Assembly (NCBI GenBank): GCA_037178625.1
Contig: CM074135.1
Location: forward strand, 684,001-748,000
Reading direction: 5' to 3'
Source: Skeletonema tropicum
Lineage: Eukaryota > Bacillariophyta > Thalassiosirophyceae > Thalassiosirales > Thalassiosiraceae
DNA length: 64,000 nucleotides
Position 1 is the stretch's first letter. Each line of letters opens with the position of its first letter. Made by a program: the position numbers and the translations under genes. Positions 52,720-62,494 of this stretch are shown in pieces. The notes under the pieces were generated by a model. The model saw only the letters and a list, made by a program, of their open reading frames with translations. It ran no database searches and was not told the origin of the DNA.

Positions 52720-53053
52720 CTCCCTCTGTCCCACAAAAAATGAGCTTTTTGATTTAAAATAGTTAAAATTTGGTCAATTTTCGTCCAAAAAATTGCTATT
52801 GCACATCGTTGGAAAGCTTATTTCACGCCGGTTACAATTATATGGAGGTTGGAGGTTGTCAAGCAAGTATTTTTTATCATATTGTGACAAAAGGCGTTAA
52901 AATATCCTTAAAATCTAACCCTAATGTGAAACTGAAGAGGCCTCTCGGACACTTGTGTAGGACCTGACGTAGGAATAAGTACGCCAAAGAGCTAGTTTTT
53001 TTGTGGGACTACGATTAACTTCAAATAGCTCATTTTTTTTGGGACAGAGGGAG
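52720..53053. mobile_element. 334-bp Stowaway-like MITE with TA target duplication
   Basis: Inverted ends of about 33 bp with two mismatches, starting CTCCCTCTGTCCC, bounded by TA at 52718-52719 and 53054-53055. The end sequence is very close to the CTCCCTCCGTCCC ends of plant Stowaway MITEs, which are moved by Tc1/mariner transposases. An extra diverged copy of the right-end sequence (GAGCTAG, poly-T, GTGGGAC) lies inside at about 52989-53008. No coding capacity. Confidence 0.93.
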
Positions 53054-53148
53054 TAATTTTTTATGACTGGCGATCACTCAGCGATGCATAAAATTCATTC
53101 AAGACAGTTTTTAAAGTATATAGGAGTGCAATAATATTAATTTTGGGC

Positions 53149-53191
53149 TTCGCTACGCCACGCTACTAATTCCGACGCATGGCGTAGCGAA
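53149..53191. repeat. 12-bp perfect hairpin
   Basis: TTCGCTACGCCA (53149-53160) and its exact reverse complement (53180-53191) with a 19-base loop. It may be the end or centre of another small element. Confidence 0.85.
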
Positions 53192-53681
53192 AAGAATTTT
53201 TTGAAAACTCCTTCTGCTTCTGGAATCTGGAAGCTACTTACTGTAAGTTGTCTTGAACTTTTTTGCATGGGTTTTGAGAGCAAACGTACATTACGTACTT
53301 ATAAGAAGGACACACCTTGAACTTGACTTTCAGGTTACCCTTAAAATGCGGTGAAGACATAAAAATGTCCGAATGAACTGAATAACTTCAAGGGGAACTG
53401 TCGCGGATCATTTCTCCGATAGGCGCGTGCACTTTCAGGTCACAACACCGTGCTAGCAAAACTGCTTATGCAGTCAATAATATTTTCTTGACATTGAAGC
53501 AAAACTGCCAAGAATCCACCTTTCATTGCGTGCTCACAACACCAGACGGCGCGCGTGATATATCTACCTAGACCCTGGAAAGCATCAACATAGGACACAC
53601 AATTGAACAAACAGTTACACAAAGTCTAGGTACCTTAAAGCGGCCTAATTTTATTACTCTCTGGTACCTGTGTACTTATGA

Positions 53682-54238
53682 TTTTACACCTTTGTATACC
53701 TAAGGCCCTATTTTATCCTAGCTCCTATGTGCGTTATTTTTACCTCAAGTTAGCTACCGTACCCTTACACAAGCTACCGTACGGTACGTCAAAAAACCAT
53801 CACGACCATGGCATCCGACAGCGTAGACGCCGTCGCCTATATCTCAGCTAATGCCAAGTCCCTAATTAAGTTTGATAGATTAAATCGCTTCCATTAATAT
53901 GTAATGACAAGATTATTTGGTCAGAGCATTAATAATTACGACGAGACAGCAAAACTATTCATTTTAAAAATTCAGGATATTTCAGTTTCAGCGAATCTTT
54001 TCACCATAGGTACACTCCCCTCAATGGTCTTTTAAACAATTCTATGGTCCGAACCAAGTATGCAGACCTCTCCTACAACATCATCGCTAACTCCCTCTGT
54101 CTTGGTTTCACTCGAATCGGACAAGAACTCGTCCAGAACGAGCAGATAGAAAATTCAGCACATCTTTAGGTTCAGACTCGTATCTTACGGTACAGACTAG
54201 TTTTAGACTGGTTTTTACACCTTTCGTATAAGGCCCTA
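53682..54238. repeat. diverged direct repeat, possible LTR remains
   Basis: TTTTACACCTTTGTATACC followed by TAAGGCCCTA (53682-53710) resembles TTTTACACCTTTCGTATA followed by AGGCCCTA (54213-54238), about 530 bp apart, with weaker similarity beyond. Two such copies around non-coding debris could be the ends of a decayed, mostly deleted LTR element, but no long repeat, primer site or polymerase is seen. Confidence 0.35.
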
Positions 54239-54358
54239 GGCTACTAAATAATAAGCTAGAGTGAAGAGACTCCTCTAAGAAGCCTAAAGAAAGTTGTCTG
54301 ACGTGACTACTGCTCAGAGAGAGAATTCGCGTTCGAGAGCTGTATGTATTGTAAAAAA

Positions 54359-54415
54359 TAAATAAGTGATTAGTTTAGGATGGTATTCAGGAGCTGTTTA
54401 CTGGGCAAGCTGGAT
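54359..54415 (+). repeat. 57-bp dispersed repeat, copy 2
   Basis: Identical to 2962-3018 over 57 bases; the flanks differ. Confidence 0.95.
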
Positions 54416-54439
54416 CTGAACTTGCCCATTTTAGGTAAT

Positions 54440-54493
54440 AAGAGGAGTGCAGTCTAGGTATCTCTAGTTCAGTGGCAAGTCCGCACTCCTCTT
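54440..54493. repeat. 11-bp inverted repeat
   Basis: AAGAGGAGTGC (54440-54450) and GCACTCCTCTT (54483-54493), loop of 32 bases. Confidence 0.8.
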
Positions 54494-54677
54494 GTCACCT
54501 GTGCTAGGTGATGGTATGTTCCTCCTCCCTCCTACTCTCAACTGCCTCTCGACAGGTGAGAGTGAGAGTCCTCACTTGTATCTTGTATTATTAAAGTCCT
54601 TCACGACCGTCTATGAATGTCCTTCACGGTTCATGTACTCTTAGACATACCATTTATCATCGTAACAACAATCAAGA

Positions 54678-57260
54678 ATGAAGCCTAAAATACCCAAAAG
54701 CAAACGGATGAATCTTCCCCCTGCTTCCGTCACTGCCGACGCCAACAACAAAAATGGCAGTAGTGTTGAGAATCAGTTCTCACTGAAGCTAAACGGTGCA
54801 GATAGCAACACCATCAGAGATGATGACTCCAGCCGCTACATCGGTGTGACTTATCGTACTCGACGCAAGAAGTACCAAGCTCGCATGTATCGGGGTAGTC
54901 ATGAATACAATTTGGGTTTGTTTGATTTGGCTGCTGATGCAGCGTTAGCGTATGATGCAGCTCACAGAATCGCTGGGGGGAGAGGGTCCTCTACTTCATC
55001 AACACCCCCATTGAAGGCAAGCGAGGGGGGGGGGACAAGAGTTAGTCGCGGGGGCTCTTCATCCTCGATGATTGCTGATGCAGAAGAAATTAAATATGCT
55101 TTGGATTGGATCGACTGTGTGGATGACATGGAGAGACCTCCAGGCTTGCCGGAAGACGATCCTATGCATTTGAACTTCCTTCACCCTTCTGATTTCAGGC
55201 AAGCCAGAGAGAAGGAAAAATTGGCTAGGCTCAAAAACAATAATAGTGACGATGAAGTAGTATTCCCGTCAGAAAGTGATCTCAAATTGCGTATGAAGCA
55301 GGAGATACTGAATATTGCAAAAGCATATGTGTCTCAACATCAACAGGCCAAGACCGTGGGTCCTCCAGACGAGGGAAGCGATATAACATGTAGTAACGAC
55401 GACGAAGAAGAAGAATTGAATCAACCGGGCGATGGTAACTCTAACGAAGTGGCACGCAAAGAGAGCAATCGCCCGGCAAAGAAAAGAAAGTTGCATCATA
55501 AGAGCTTGAGCGCTGGACATGAAGATTGTCATGAGGAAGCCCAAACTTTATTGTCACTTAACAAGAGAACCACGAAGGAATCGAAACAAAAAGCACGGGC
55601 ACAAAAGCTTTTGGAATTCATGACTGGTGGTGAAGCAGCAGTCGATAGCAAAAATGGACAAGTCTCCAAACCGACCCAATCAGATGGCGCAAAAGAGAAT
55701 CCTGGCAGCGACGATAGAAAGGAGTCCCCTTCCAGTGCCGAGGCGATCCAGCAACAATTGCAACAGAGCCTAACACGGCAGCAGGCGCTAACAATTGATA
55801 GTTTCCACGGCTCTTTCAATCAAAGAGCACTGATGGATAGTCTCCTAAGTCAGTATTCCCTGGAGCAATTACTTCGCTTTGCCCGTGAACGCCCCGACCT
55901 TGTCAACGAAGAGATAATCCAAGAGTTTGTACGGGCCCAGAGAACAGATATGTCACAGCAATTAGGTCAAAATGATAATCAGAGAGATTTATTGTATACG
56001 CAACTCCAGGCCGCAATGATGACTGGTGGACATTTCAATCCAACCCAACTTCCCATGGGTATGCAGGAGATGGCAGCAGTGGCAGAGTCAAAACAGAGTC
56101 GAGGCAATAATGCGAGTGGAGAAAATGCCAAGCAAATTAATCAAGGCGGCGCAGATGATGGTCCATCAGGCTCTCAGATTGGACAATCAAAATTTATGTC
56201 CTCTGTAGATGAATCTCCTTATATGAAAGTTCTAGAAGAATACAAAAAGCAAGGGGTGGGTAATCAAGATCAGGCCACACTGCAAAAGAAGATAGCGAAT
56301 GAAGCCAAGAGGGCTGCCCTAGCTCAAAAACTATCGATTCATCTCTCTTCTAATGAAGCCGACGCACCCACCTCAACAGCAGAAAGGTCCAAAATCGATG
56401 AAAAGAAGAAGTCAAGTGGCGAACCTCCGTCCGTCAGCGATTCAACAGAAAGGGCTACTGCAGCTCCTCCGGACAAAAAAGGAGGTGACAAAGAAATCAA
56501 GGACAAGAAGACATCGCCACCACCAAGTTCGAAAAAGAATGGTGTTGGAGGAAGTGACTCTTCACGTGTAGCTGACTCTCGTAATATAGGTGCGGATGCT
56601 TCCAGTAAAGTGAAACCAAAGGGGCAACCACATGCAATCCCTCCTCAGACTCCTCAGTCGGTCGCTGGTTCTGTGCCAGCTGCTGGTTTGCAGCAAGGCC
56701 TTGCTTCATTACAAGCAATGGATCCTTTTCAACAAGCTATTCTCCAACATGCCATGGTGAACGCGAATACGCCACAACAACACCAATTGTCCCAGTCTTA
56801 CGGAGGTGGAACTGCTTCAGAAATGCCCGGAAATGCGTTTAGACTTCAACAATTGATGAGCGAAGAATATAGGTTGCAGCAATTGAGACAAACTCTCCAA
56901 ACTCAGGCATTGCTCCCATATCTGAATATGGGAGGATTTGGAGTCTCATTACCAAATAATATGCTCAACCAATTGGCAGCTAACAATGCATTCGCTGGTG
57001 CTGGTGGGCTTGCGAATAGTCTCATGCAGCAGCAAAGTATGAATAATAACAATCAAGAGTTGCTGCTTCAGCAAGCATTAGCTCTTCAATCTAACCAGAA
57101 TGCGCTGATGGGAGGTGCTCTACAATTGCCTGTGGCAAACAATGAGCAAATGCGTATGGCAGCACAACGGCAAGGCATAGATGCAGGAACTTTGGCTCAG
57201 CTTCTCATGATTCGGGGGGAAACATCCCAACCCCCATCATCATCTTCCAAGAAGGATTAG
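54678..57260 (+). CDS. AP2/ERF-domain transcription factor 2
   Basis: 860 residues, single exon. The AP2 domain spans residues 52-102 (SRYIGVTYRTRRKKYQARMY, RGSHEYNLGLFDLAADAALA, YDAAHR). The following conserved block (MHLNFLHPSDFRQAREKEKLA; LRMKQEILNIAKAYVS) matches the AP2 gene at 47705, so the two are paralogues in divergent orientation. The rest is disordered with a basic nuclear-type signal (RPAKKRKLHHK), a helical SLLSQYSLEQLLRFARERPD segment and a Gln/Asn/Leu-rich C-terminal activation-like region. The first gene has introns in the AP2 domain and this one has none. Confidence 0.92.
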   Translation: MKPKIPKSKRMNLPPASVTADANNKNGSSVENQFSLKLNGADSNTIRDDDSSRYIGVTYRTRRKKYQARMYRGSHEYNLGLFDLAADAALAYDAAHRIAGGRGSSTSSTPPLKASEGGGTRVSRGGSSSSMIADAEEIKYALDWIDCVDDMERPPGLPEDDPMHLNFLHPSDFRQAREKEKLARLKNNNSDDEVVFPSESDLKLRMKQEILNIAKAYVSQHQQAKTVGPPDEGSDITCSNDDEEEELNQPGDGNSNEVARKESNRPAKKRKLHHKSLSAGHEDCHEEAQTLLSLNKRTTKESKQKARAQKLLEFMTGGEAAVDSKNGQVSKPTQSDGAKENPGSDDRKESPSSAEAIQQQLQQSLTRQQALTIDSFHGSFNQRALMDSLLSQYSLEQLLRFARERPDLVNEEIIQEFVRAQRTDMSQQLGQNDNQRDLLYTQLQAAMMTGGHFNPTQLPMGMQEMAAVAESKQSRGNNASGENAKQINQGGADDGPSGSQIGQSKFMSSVDESPYMKVLEEYKKQGVGNQDQATLQKKIANEAKRAALAQKLSIHLSSNEADAPTSTAERSKIDEKKKSSGEPPSVSDSTERATAAPPDKKGGDKEIKDKKTSPPPSSKKNGVGGSDSSRVADSRNIGADASSKVKPKGQPHAIPPQTPQSVAGSVPAAGLQQGLASLQAMDPFQQAILQHAMVNANTPQQHQLSQSYGGGTASEMPGNAFRLQQLMSEEYRLQQLRQTLQTQALLPYLNMGGFGVSLPNNMLNQLAANNAFAGAGGLANSLMQQQSMNNNNQELLLQQALALQSNQNALMGGALQLPVANNEQMRMAAQRQGIDAGTLAQLLMIRGETSQPPSSSSKKD

Positions 57261-57760
57261 TAAAAAGTATTGAGAATAGTAACTTACGCAGTTTAATTTG
57301 TTACACATATACCTGCCCGCCATACAGAAGGCTGTTAATACACGTAATAACGAGTCCTCCTTCTATCCGTCCCACTACAACCCTTCTCTTCCGCCAACTC
57401 CTTGCAAGGGAGAAGGCTATACGAAAGAGAGAAAAGAGGGGGGAAGGGAAGCAAGAAGTTTTCCTGCGGAAAACCGGCGTCGCGCCTTGGTCCTCCTGTG
57501 TGGTCTAAGAAGAATTTGAGTGGACGAATGGTACTTTTCCCTACTGATTCCGACGTATGTAGATGTTCCCAAAATTTTGATTGCAACATTTTTGCAAGAG
57601 TCATTACTGCCTGCAAACAAACTCGAACGAACACTGAAAGTGGCAATCAATAAGTAAACAACTTACCGCAACAAGAATAATACAACAGAAATTTGCGGTA
57701 AGGTATATCTCGATATTTTCAATAGCTTGGAATTGTAGCAAGACATAAACCATCCTTAGC
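57261..57760. other. intergenic, 500 bp
   Basis: Promoter of the secreted two-domain protein. A purine-rich stretch (about 57405-57460) is the only visible bias; no gene is supported. Confidence 0.5.
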
Positions 57761-60538
57761 ATGTATGGTTTTTCAAAACGATGGTTCTGCCTCACAGCCA
57801 TCCTCTCAAGGGCTGCCGCTCAAAATGATGGTATCATCCGAGAGATCACAACTACCACAGCAGGTGGATGGATTCAGGATGGAGTCATGTTTGACGTTGA
57901 AGTTAGTACAGGCGCAGTAGTTTCTGAGGGCATGCCTGATGGAATTACTATCATGGGTATGAACATTCTCACGCAAAAGGTAGACACGGTTTGTGTAGAA
58001 ATCTTTTCAAAATCTGGTTCGCATGTAGGTTTTGAAAGAGATCCTTCAGCTTGGACGTTTCTAGGTTCTGTATCTGTGATGGGACAAGGCAAAGACACTC
58101 TTACACCTATACCAGTTGGATCCTTTGTGTTTGGTGATGAGACCTTTGTACCCGCTGGCGAAAAAAGAAGCTTTTATGTGACTACTCAAGACCAGGCGAT
58201 GCGGTACACAGCATACCCTGATGGACCTCACACAACAGGCTCGTTGTTCACTAGTCAGACTGTGCCAGTAGGTATCACCTCAGCTGAACGATCTGTAGAG
58301 CCTGCGATGAATGTTAACATCTACACTGGTGTTGCGAACGATTACCCATTCGGTGCTAAGTGGAAAGATCGAATGTTCAATGGAAATCTCCTCTATACTC
58401 TCGGACGCGACACCTCAAATGTTCCCATCGATCTAGCAGCTGCCAAGGTTGCCAGTCGAGGAAAGTTAGCTTGTGATAAAACTGCCGCTCCAACGGCTGC
58501 ACCTACATTGAGTAAAGCACCGACTGAAACTCCATCAGCAACACCTACTTTGAGTAAAGCACCGACTGAAACTCCTACGACGCAGGCCTCTACGCTCAAA
58601 GCTCTCGCCACGATTTTGGCTGGGGGATTCCTTCAAGCTGGAAACATGTTTGATGTGTCTGTTCCAAGTGTGGAAGAAGGAGGTCCAAAAGGAGGTGTTA
58701 CTGTGCTTGCCTTGGAGATGTCGACCTTCTCAACTGATGACATTTGTGTTGAAGTGTATTCCAAAGAAGGTACTCATGTTGGATCGGAAGAAAATGCATC
58801 TGTTTGGACCATGCTAGGAGCAACAACCACAACTGGTCAAGGTGCGGATGAAGCCACTCGGATTCCTCTTGGATCATTGGATCCTGTGCATATCGCCCCT
58901 GGAGAAAGGCGTGCTTTCTACGTCGTAATGCAAGACGAAAAGATGCGATACACCAAGCCCGCAAAAGGCGAAGTGACAGGAGATGTATTCGTTAGCAACG
59001 ATGACATTCAAATCCATGTAGGATCGGTCAATGCGTTTGATTTTGGAGGGTATCAATCGGATCGCATTTGGAATGGTGCTGTTATCTATTCTCTTGGGTT
59101 GCAGGAGGATGGAAAGTATAGTAAACTCACGGCGAACGATCGACCAAGGTCCTGCATAGCTCCTGCTGCGGAAGAAACACCAACAGATATTGACGTTGGT
59201 GATGTCGCTGACACTAATGCTGGTGCTGACACGGATGTTGATGCTGACACCGACACCGACGCTACTACCAATGTTGACGCTGGTACTGGTACTATGGATG
59301 CTGGTACCACGGATACTGATACTACGGATGCTGATACTACGGATGCTGGTACCACGGATGCTGATACCACGGATGCTGATACCACGGATGCTGATTCTAC
59401 TACCGATGTTGCCGGTACTGGTGCTGATTCTGCTACCGATGTCGACAATGATATTGATTCACCTGATGCTACACCTGCCGATCCTGGCACTGGTGAATTT
59501 CTGTCAGGAAATTGTGGTGCAGCTGATGCTGATGCTACCACCGCAGGAGCCTCCAAGGATGTCGAAGTGAATTACAAGTACGCCATTATTACAGATGCTG
59601 TAACAAGTGCTGACGGTGTGGTTTCAAGGATGGAAGAAGAAATTCATGATGTAATGATGATTGATAAATGTGATGGTGGTGAAAGGAAACTGCGAAGTCT
59701 ACAAGAGGCTGAGACCATAACCTTCATTGGGTTCAATTCTGCGCCGAAAGATATCGTGACTAGTGAAAGTTGCCCCGATACCGTCACTGTTCCAGAAGGA
59801 GGCGTGTGCAGTGTAGTTCAGGGAGGAGTTACTGCAGTTGTCCCGGATGATACGAACGAGACTGTTGTGAACATTTTTTTGTCAAAAGACCTCCAACAAG
59901 TCCTTTCGAATGACGCCATTGCCACCGATGTCGGTGCTTTTGGTGTTGCTTACATTCCTAGCGATGAGCAAGGAGGAACTGAAGACCAAGTATCAGGTGC
60001 TGAGGAGGAAGGTTCGAAAGGAGGAGATACTGTTGTGGCAGGAGCGCAAGGAACGAAGAGCACTGAAGCAGAGGGTAACCCCCCTTTGAGCACAACTCAA
60101 ATTATCATCATTGCTTCAGTTTGTGGAGGTGTCCTTCTTGTGGTTCTCCTTGGTATGGTCCTTGTTCGAAGGAAAAGGAGTGAAAGGGCAGATGAGAAGG
60201 GTTTGTTCAATGAATTCCCTTCCGAACACGGTTACGGTGACATTCAAAACCTTGCATTCCGTAAAAGTGACGATCCCCTGGACGACGTTCCGACGCACAG
60301 CAATTCTTGGGGTTCTTCGGGTGGAGGTGCACAGTTTGCTTGGCACGATTCTGCTAGAGTACAAGATGTGCCCAACAATAGATCAAAGTATTCTTCGAGT
60401 TCGTTGTTTCCTCCTCCGAACTCGGGAAACTCCAGCAGCTCTAGATCGAGAAGCAAGAAGAACGTTGAGTTCGTCAGAGCTGGACGTAGTTTTGAGTCGA
60501 CTAGATCGGATCAACCTGACGATACCGTGGACCTGTAA
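57761..60538 (+). CDS. secreted type I membrane protein with duplicated extracellular domain
   Basis: 925 residues. Signal peptide 1-21 (cleavage RAAA-QNDG). Two homologous domains of about 195 residues lie at 25-235 and 275-470: compare VCVEIFSKSGSHVG, GQGKDTLTPIPVGS, PAGEKRSFYVTTQDQAMRYT with ICVEVYSKEGTHVG, GQGADEATRIPLGS, APGERRAFYVVMQDEKMRYT. They are joined by a linker with two copies of TLSKAPTETP. Then a Thr/Asp tract of TTDADTTDAG-type repeats, a third Cys-containing region (VTSESCPDTVTVPEGGVC), one membrane helix at about 777-800 (IIIIASVCGGVLLVVLLGMV) and a Ser-rich cytosolic tail. I do not recognise the family. A cell-surface adhesive or receptor role is a guess. Confidence 0.8.
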   Translation: MYGFSKRWFCLTAILSRAAAQNDGIIREITTTTAGGWIQDGVMFDVEVSTGAVVSEGMPDGITIMGMNILTQKVDTVCVEIFSKSGSHVGFERDPSAWTFLGSVSVMGQGKDTLTPIPVGSFVFGDETFVPAGEKRSFYVTTQDQAMRYTAYPDGPHTTGSLFTSQTVPVGITSAERSVEPAMNVNIYTGVANDYPFGAKWKDRMFNGNLLYTLGRDTSNVPIDLAAAKVASRGKLACDKTAAPTAAPTLSKAPTETPSATPTLSKAPTETPTTQASTLKALATILAGGFLQAGNMFDVSVPSVEEGGPKGGVTVLALEMSTFSTDDICVEVYSKEGTHVGSEENASVWTMLGATTTTGQGADEATRIPLGSLDPVHIAPGERRAFYVVMQDEKMRYTKPAKGEVTGDVFVSNDDIQIHVGSVNAFDFGGYQSDRIWNGAVIYSLGLQEDGKYSKLTANDRPRSCIAPAAEETPTDIDVGDVADTNAGADTDVDADTDTDATTNVDAGTGTMDAGTTDTDTTDADTTDAGTTDADTTDADTTDADSTTDVAGTGADSATDVDNDIDSPDATPADPGTGEFLSGNCGAADADATTAGASKDVEVNYKYAIITDAVTSADGVVSRMEEEIHDVMMIDKCDGGERKLRSLQEAETITFIGFNSAPKDIVTSESCPDTVTVPEGGVCSVVQGGVTAVVPDDTNETVVNIFLSKDLQQVLSNDAIATDVGAFGVAYIPSDEQGGTEDQVSGAEEEGSKGGDTVVAGAQGTKSTEAEGNPPLSTTQIIIIASVCGGVLLVVLLGMVLVRRKRSERADEKGLFNEFPSEHGYGDIQNLAFRKSDDPLDDVPTHSNSWGSSGGGAQFAWHDSARVQDVPNNRSKYSSSSLFPPPNSGNSSSSRSRSKKNVEFVRAGRSFESTRSDQPDDTVDL

Positions 60539-60954
60539 GGTATGGTTGAATGTAGCTAGCTGTGTGTGCGATAGATTAAGAAGTATCGCGTGTGTCTGTT
60601 TTGTTTTTGATAAAGTTGCCCAGAGAGTGCATAAAATAAGTAAAGAAAAATAAATTCCATTGCTATAATTAATACGGACTCTGAGACAACCCACAGCTAT
60701 CATTATCTACTTGTCTCAGCCGTTTGCCCCTTGTAACGACACATATCTACATCACCAATTACATAATCCCAATAATATATCAACGCCTTCATTCGAGTAA
60801 CTTGTTGAGAGTATCTTACTGTCGCTCAGACGTTGTTGCAAAAACACATAAAATAGCGCAGGTAGATGGAATAAGCTTTCGTAAATTTTCTCCACCAACC
60901 GGATAAGACTGACATACCACACACGCACAATGTTGTAATTGCTTTTTTGCTTTT
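60539..60954. other. intergenic between convergent genes
   Basis: 416 bp of 3' flanking sequence for two convergent genes. No other feature is seen. Confidence 0.5.
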
Positions 60955-62177
60955 TTACTCCTCTGATGCTTTGTAGTCGAATAAGTGAGCAACAATAATA
61001 GTAGTGTCATCAATCACCTGTTCCTCTTGCATCCACCTAGCATTTGCCTCCTTTACCAAACAATCAACCGCCTCAGCGGGACCAGGGGTGGGGAAAAGAA
61101 GTTCTATGGTCTCGTCATTGTCAACAAACTCCCACAACCCATCGGTAGCAACTACTATCACTCTGTCAGAAGAAGGATCTAACTCTTTCTCGGTGAATTC
61201 GGGATCTGAAATCACTCCTGCAGTATGTGCAACTGCGTCTCCAAGCGACCTAATTAGGTTGATGATGAGAGATAGAGTGAGATGAAATGGAACGAATATC
61301 GAAGTGATCAAAATTCAATGAGTAAGGGGGGGGTTGTCAACTACTTACCGTGACATGGCAAGTCCAGGGACATCCATATGCCCAAGCCACACACGCGGGG
61401 GACCATCAATACCATCATCATATTCTACCGCAAAGACCCTCCCCCCTGCTGCAAGAATACGCTCCTTTTCTCCGGGAGAATCAGGCTTATGATCATGCGT
61501 GAATTCCTCCGCCACCAACTTTCCATTCTTCTCCAAACCCAAAAGTACACGAGAATCACCAATATTCACCCCAATCAACTTATTCCCACGAATAATGGCC
61601 ATCGACAAGGTTGTTCCACTGAATTCCGTATCAATACGGAAGTTACGAATCACCTGGTGCTCCACCTTGGCAATTGCATCTGCCGCCGCCCGCTTAATGT
61701 CCGTGCCCCAGCTGGGGTGGGACATCATCTCCATCGCCAACTGATCACGAAATTGAGCTGAGACTCCATCGCCATGTTCGCCGTGTCCGTCCAAAACGCA
61801 GAGGATGAGAGTGTTGGTAGCGGGATCGTCAGCCATGATGAGGGCGTCTTGATTCTTTTTGCGGGGATTGTATGGAGCGTGCCCTTTCTTTGATACGCCC
61901 GAGTATTCAGTGACTGCACATCGAAGGTGAAGATAGTGCTATATATATAACAATAGATAATGATAAATCATACAAAATACACGAGGGTAAATAAGAAAGA
62001 TCCATGAATACAATGACACAGAGCACTTTTGACCCACAAATAAAGAAAAATACTTACATCTTCAGTCACATCCGGTTCTTTCGCCGCCTTTTGGGGTATT
62101 GTCGCTGCCGCTCCATCAATATTCTCGCTGTCACCCTGCACTGTGAGACGACGACGGATTTTTGAAATGATCCCTCC
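60955..62177 (-). CDS. PP2C-family protein phosphatase (5' exon not settled)
   Basis: Exons: 62058-62177, 61349-61938 and 60955-61249, with GT-AG introns. The metal-dependent phosphatase motifs are all present: YSGVSKKGH and NPRKKNQDA, VLDGHGEHGDGVS (DGHG), SGTTLSMAIIRG, VNIGDSRVLLG, DHKPDSPGEKERI, LAMSRSLGD, VVATDGLWEFV and DDTTIIVAHL. It removes phosphate from Ser/Thr. The 5' exon at 62177 has no ATG in frame, so at least one more exon lies upstream. A frame at about 62590-62700 (MSETKPHSAIHAENYVA) is a candidate, but the splice sites are not clear. Confidence 0.92.
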
Positions 62178-62224
62178 CTTTCAAGTTGCAATAGAGAGAG
62201 AACATGGTTAGTTCGGATCAAAGA

Positions 62225-62494
62225 TATTAGGATATGAAAATATACATGCGGCTCTGCGAATTTCCATGACCGTGATATCTGATGCACAGCGGCGTCATGA
62301 AACCAGTGACCGCTACATAATCATACAATATGCTCGAATCATTGGAAGCGCGCGACATGGTATTAGGATATATATCGAAATGTGGCTCAGCAGAAATGTC
62401 TCTGATGACCGTTGAATCGGTAGAGTATTTGGTATCTTTGATGCACAGCGATGCCATGAAACCAGTATCCGCTATAAAGTAATACAACGCTCGA
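62225..62494. repeat. diverged tandem duplication, about 110 and 130 bp
   Basis: Both copies start ATTAGGATAT (62225 and 62363) and end with GATGCACAGCG..., ATGAAACCAGT, CCGCTA, ATACAA and GCTCG. They differ by substitutions and a 20-base length difference. It lies in the supposed 5' part or intron of the PP2C gene. Confidence 0.8.

Larger units (their letters stand above)
49347..54677. other. gene desert, 5.3 kb, rich in small mobile-element remains
   Basis: The only long gene-free stretch. It contains a 37-bp-period repeat (49934-49989), a complete 206-bp MITE (51861-52066), a complete 334-bp MITE (52720-53053), hairpins at 53149-53191 and 54440-54493, a diverged direct repeat at 53682/54213 and one copy of a 57-bp dispersed repeat (54359-54415). 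Several frames of 60-136 residues exist but look random. From 53809 short frames separated by stops (MASDSVDAVAYISANAKSL, MTRLFGQSINNYDETAKLF) may be remains of a retroelement capsid gene; this is only a suggestion. Confidence 0.7.
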
